DNA of 44,805 nucleotides, from assembly GCF_027620315.1 (NCBI RefSeq), contig NZ_JAPNNL010000041.1, positions 1 to 44,805 of the forward strand, given 5' to 3'. Numbering within the stretch: position 1 is the first letter of the stretch; each line of letters opens with the position of its first letter. The position numbers and the translations under genes were made by a program. Source of the DNA: Nonomuraea corallina (GTDB lineage: Bacteria; Actinomycetota; Actinomycetes; Streptosporangiales; Streptosporangiaceae). A model generated the notes under the pieces. The model was not told where the DNA came from and searched no databases. It worked only from the letters and a program-made list of their open reading frames with translations. This document shows positions 41,808 through 44,805 of this stretch, piece after piece.

Positions 41808-42889
41808 CGGTCCTCGTGGCGGGCGCGTCCGGCGTCATCGGGCAGGCCGCCGTCGAACGGTTCCTGGCCGACGGGCTGGACGTGGTCGCCCTGTCGCGCC
41901 GTCCTCCCGACGTGGAGCCGCACCCCCGGCTCCGGCACGTCACCGTGGACCTGACGGACGCGGCCGCGTGCCGGGACGTCCTCGGGCGCCTGGAAGGCGT
42001 GACGCACGTGGTCTACGCGGCGTTGTTCGAGAAGCCGGGCCTGGTGGCCGGATGGCTCGAAGCGGACCAGATGCAGACCAACCTGGCCATGCTCACGAAC
42101 CTCGTCGAACCACTCGTCCAGGCGCCCCGGCCGGCCCTCCGCCATGTGAGCCTGATGCAGGGCGCGAAGGCGTACGGCGGCCACGTCCACCCGCCGCGCC
42201 GGATCCCCTCCCGCGAGCGGGAGCCGCGTGATCCCCATCCGAACTTCTACTGGCTGCAGGAGGACTACCTCCGGGAGGCGGCCGGGCGGCACGGGTTCGA
42301 GATCACCGTCTTCCGCCCGCAGATGCTGATCGGCGGGGCGACCGGCTCGGCCATGAACGTGGTCCCCGTCATCGGGGTCTACGCGGCGCTCTGCGCGCGG
42401 CTCGGCCTCCCGTTCGGCTTCCCTGGCGGGCGGTCGTACGTCTGGGAGGCGGTCGACGCCCGGATCGTCGCCGCGGCGCTGTCGTGGGCCCGGACGTCGC
42501 CCGCGGCCTGGGGAGAGACCTTCAACCTCACCAACGGTGACGTGTTCGAATGGCGTGACCTGTGGCCCGCGATCGCGGCGGAGCTCGGCGTGGAGCCCGC
42601 GGCGGACACGCCCCGGGCGCTGGCGGACTTCATCCCCCGGCACGAGCACGTGTGGGCGGAGATCGTACGGACCCGGGGGCTGCGCCCGCTGCCCCTACCG
42701 GATCTGCTCGGCCAGTCCCACCACTACGCGGACCGCTGCTTCGCCTACGGCAGGGACGATCCCATGCCGCCGAAGTTCCTCAGCACGGTCAAGGTGCGGC
42801 AGGCGGGCTTCCATGACTGCGTGGCCACCGAGGACTCGATCCGGTACTGGCTCGCCCACCTGCGAGAACGCCATATCTTGCCCCTGTAA
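41804..42889 (+). CDS. PRISE-type NAD(P)-dependent reductase/epimerase
   Basis: This 361-residue extended SDR has GASGVIGQ at 7-14 and lacks the usual YxxxK. It contains THVVYAALFEKPGL, SLMQGAKAYGGHV and NFYWLQEDYLRE, a pattern of the progesterone 5-beta-reductase/iridoid synthase (PRISE) family, whose catalytic Tyr and Lys sit in unusual positions. Bacterial members reduce enones or act on sugar nucleotides; here the substrate is presumably the catabolic intermediate. It is coupled to the dehydrogenase gene by a 4-nt overlap. Confidence 0.82.
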   Translation: MTVLVAGASGVIGQAAVERFLADGLDVVALSRRPPDVEPHPRLRHVTVDLTDAAACRDVLGRLEGVTHVVYAALFEKPGLVAGWLEADQMQTNLAMLTNLVEPLVQAPRPALRHVSLMQGAKAYGGHVHPPRRIPSREREPRDPHPNFYWLQEDYLREAAGRHGFEITVFRPQMLIGGATGSAMNVVPVIGVYAALCARLGLPFGFPGGRSYVWEAVDARIVAAALSWARTSPAAWGETFNLTNGDVFEWRDLWPAIAAELGVEPAADTPRALADFIPRHEHVWAEIVRTRGLRPLPLPDLLGQSHHYADRCFAYGRDDPMPPKFLSTVKVRQAGFHDCVATEDSIRYWLAHLRERHILPL

Positions 42890-42924
42890 CACCCTTGAAA
42901 TCCCATTCTCACTCTGATGTCATA

Positions 42925-42942
42925 TGTCCACTGAGTTGGACA
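42925..42942. promoter_or_regulatory. Palindrome TGTCCA-N6-TGGACA upstream of binding-protein gene
   Basis: A perfect 6-bp inverted repeat spaced by 6 nt lies 97-114 bp upstream of the binding-protein start and 36 bp after the PRISE stop. Size and position fit an IclR-type operator and the promoter of the transport genes. No matching copy was found in the 40563-40787 region. Confidence 0.45.
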
Positions 42943-43038
42943 AGAGGCTTTACCTAACGGCCGACGTCCCGCTTAGCGCTACGTCGGGCTCGGATGCGAC
43001 TGCATCTCTTCGTACGACGCAACAAGACAGGAGAAGAC

Positions 43039-44049
43039 GTGATCGCAAAGTCGACCCGTCGGTTCAGCAGAATCCGCACGCTCGCCGCTGTGGGCGTCAC
43101 GGCGGCCCTGGTCGCCGCATGCGGGGCCGACACCTCCACCGGTCAGGCGGGCAGCGCCCCGGCGGAGGGTGACCCCTTCAAGGTGGGCATCGTCGCCCTG
43201 GACGCCACGCAGATCACCGCGCTGAACGAGCGCACCGCGGCCCAGAAGAAGATGAAGGAGATCGGCTGGGAGACCACGGAGATCAACTCCGACGGCGACC
43301 CCGCCAAGGCCATCTCCGCGATGCAGAACCTCGTGCAGAGCGGCGTGAACGCCATCATCGTGCAGACCTACACCCCCGACCAGCTGGCGGCGGGCCTGGC
43401 CGCCGCGAAGGCCGCCGACATCCCGGTCTTCTCGACCGCGGGCGGGGTCGCCGGCGGCGGCGAGGCGGGCGCCGTCGAGCTCGTGGCCGCCGCCAACGTC
43501 AACGACAAGGTGATCGAGGCCATCAAGGACAAGCCGAAGGTGGAGCTGCTCCAGCTTCGCTACACCCCCGGCGCCCCCTGCCGCTCCCGCGCCGAGGACC
43601 TCGACGCCAAGCTCTCCGGGCTGTCCAACGTCAACGTCACCCGCCAGGAAGTGAAGATCCCCGGCGGCGAGCAGTCGGCGCAGGAGGCCACCGCCGCCTG
43701 GCTGCAGGCCCACCCCGACGACGGGCAGACCACCTTCGTCATCTGGCCGTGCTTCTCCGAGGCCGCCATCGGCGCCGTGTCCGCCGAGAAGCAGGCCGGC
43801 CGCGGCCCATACGAGCTCTACACCTGGGACATCTCCAAGCCCGCGATCCAGGCCATCAAGGACGGCTACGCCACCGGCGTGCTGTGGATCCAGGTCGACA
43901 AGGCCGGCGAGCAGATCGTCGAAATGATCAAGGAATGGCGTGACGCCGGCGGGTCGTGGCAGACCAAGAACGTGACCGCGCCCAGCGTCCTGCTGACCAA
44001 GGACAACATCGACCAGACGCTCCAGGAGAACCCGGAGCTTCTCAACTGA
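43039..44049 (+). CDS. Sugar-type ABC transporter substrate-binding lipoprotein
   Basis: This 336-residue protein has a signal peptide with core TLAAVGVTAALVAA and lipobox LVAAC (Cys about 27). The mature part is a periplasmic-binding-protein type 1 fold (RbsB/XylF-like): FKVGIVALDATQITALNERT, SAMQNLVQSGVNAIIVQ, IPVFSTAGGVAGGGEAGAVE, then YTWDISKPAIQAIKDGYATG near the end. The GTG start follows AGGAGAAGAC. It captures a sugar or polyol for the ATPase/permease encoded next. The ligand cannot be read from sequence. Confidence 0.93.
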   Translation: MIAKSTRRFSRIRTLAAVGVTAALVAACGADTSTGQAGSAPAEGDPFKVGIVALDATQITALNERTAAQKKMKEIGWETTEINSDGDPAKAISAMQNLVQSGVNAIIVQTYTPDQLAAGLAAAKAADIPVFSTAGGVAGGGEAGAVELVAAANVNDKVIEAIKDKPKVELLQLRYTPGAPCRSRAEDLDAKLSGLSNVNVTRQEVKIPGGEQSAQEATAAWLQAHPDDGQTTFVIWPCFSEAAIGAVSAEKQAGRGPYELYTWDISKPAIQAIKDGYATGVLWIQVDKAGEQIVEMIKEWRDAGGSWQTKNVTAPSVLLTKDNIDQTLQENPELLN

Positions 44050-44093
44050 CGTTCAGGCGACCACGCAAGGCATGACGAGGAAGGCGAGTCAAC

Positions 44094-44805
44094 GTGATGG
44101 CGACAGAGCACGCGGCCGCGCGGGCGGCGGGAGACGGTTCCGCGCCCCTGCTGTCGGTGCGGGGCGCGGTGAAGCACTACGGCCTCGTCCAGGCCCTGCG
44201 TGGCGCCGATCTCACCGTCCAGCGCGGTGAGGTGCACGGACTGCTCGGCGCCAACGGCGCCGGGAAGTCCACCCTGGTGAAGATCCTCGCCGGCCTCGCC
44301 AGGCCGGACCAGGGCGGCTTCGAGCTCGACGGCGCCGCCCTGCGCCCGGGGAACATCCGGGAGGCGGCGGCCGCCGGCGTGCGCCTGGCGCACCAGGAGC
44401 TCGCCATCGTCCCGGCGCTCAGCGTGCGGCAGAACCTCCACCTGGGCCGCTACCTGCACCCCGAGCTGGCCGGCGCCAAGGAACGCGAGCAGGCGTACAC
44501 GGAGCTGTTCGAGGAGTGGGGACTGGACATCTCGTTCGACGCCGTCATGCGCGAGCTGTCCCCCGCCCACCAGGCGACCGTGGCGCTGGCCAAGACGCTG
44601 GTGGGCGACGGGCGCCTGCTCATCCTCGACGAGCCGACCGCCTCACTCGGCCCGAAGGAGGTGAACGGGCTGTTCTCCATCATCCGCCGCCGCGTCGCGG
44701 CCGGGGCGGGCGTCATCTTCGTCAGCCACCGGCTGGGCGAGGTCAGCCGGCTCTGCGACGCCATCACCGTGCTGCGCAACGGCCAGCGGGTGCACGACGG
44801 CCCGA
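44094..44805 (+). CDS. Sugar ABC transporter ATP-binding protein (5' part, cut by window end)
   Basis: The open frame runs off the window edge. The visible 237 residues form the first ATPase domain of an MglA/RbsA-type double ATPase: Walker A LLGANGAGKSTLVK, Q-loop region VRLAHQEL, signature segment ELSPAHQATVALAK in place of a canonical LSGGQ, and Walker B LLILDEPTASL followed by FVSHRLGEV. GTG at 44094 has AGGAAGG about 9 nt upstream; ATG at 44097 is equally possible. It energises the import of the ligand captured by the upstream binding protein. Confidence 0.93.
   Translation, partial: MMATEHAAARAAGDGSAPLLSVRGAVKHYGLVQALRGADLTVQRGEVHGLLGANGAGKSTLVKILAGLARPDQGGFELDGAALRPGNIREAAAAGVRLAHQELAIVPALSVRQNLHLGRYLHPELAGAKEREQAYTELFEEWGLDISFDAVMRELSPAHQATVALAKTLVGDGRLLILDEPTASLGPKEVNGLFSIIRRRVAAGAGVIFVSHRLGEVSRLCDAITVLRNGQRVHDGP

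Overview
This window comes from a high-GC filamentous actinomycete. Supporting signs are strong G/C preference at third codon positions, many GTG starts, stop/start overlaps inside operons, a SARP/NB-ARC/TPR regulator, a Methyltransf_19 (DUF574) methyltransferase, an actinomycete-type int/xis module, and a urease operon ordered ureA-B-C-F-G-D without ureE. The content would suit Streptosporangiales or a relative; that placement is inference, as there is no marker gene.

Left third (1-18224) is accessory DNA. It holds, on the minus strand, a conserved hypothetical gene, a large ParB-like protein, an SSB/OB-fold-like protein and a SARP-type regulator with an NB-ARC ATPase. A plus-strand biosynthetic-looking block follows: HAD hydrolase, XRE regulator, Methyltransf_19 methyltransferase, a 40-codon ORF between two strong hairpins, an orphan NMT1/THI5-type binding protein, an O-methyltransferase, a thymidylate-synthase homologue whose uracil-selecting Asn is replaced by Asp, and a NodU-type carbamoyltransferase. 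The last four are tightly packed (one GTGA and one 4-nt overlap). The block ends abruptly: a 22-codon remnant of the next gene runs into a 60-codon remnant of an element primase gene. From there to 18224 lies an integrative-element module (primase fragment, excisionase, XRE regulator, tyrosine integrase) abutting the 3' end of tRNA-Arg(TCT). No second copy of the tRNA 3' end was seen to the left, so the outer boundary is either outside the window or deleted.

Middle (18225-34350) looks like ordinary chromosome: ArsR-like regulator, secreted endonuclease/exonuclease/phosphatase-fold protein, methyltransferase, FAH-family hydrolase, FUSC-like membrane protein, the urease operon headed by a urea transporter, a pair of CrcB/Fluc fluoride channel genes, a secreted two-domain CHRD protein, an isolated HATPase domain, a frameshifted small membrane-protein gene, a GlxA-type regulator and an HTH/helical-repeat protein.

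Right part (34359-44805) has two small ORFs, a DUF5685-like protein with an extremely cysteine-rich tail, and a catabolic locus: cupin (dihydroxyacetophenone-dioxygenase-like), IclR regulator, SDR, split transketolase, zinc MDR dehydrogenase, PRISE-type reductase, a sugar-type ABC binding lipoprotein and the start of its ATPase (cut by the window edge). Together these suggest uptake of a sugar or polyol, oxidation/reduction, and transketolase cleavage under IclR control.

The most interesting candidate is the 6504-14867 block. The predicted cytosine-specific hydroxymethylase, carbamoyltransferase, two methyltransferases, HAD phosphatase and pyrimidine-type binding protein could together make a modified, carbamoylated pyrimidine. 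The block sits on a rearranged tRNA-associated island.
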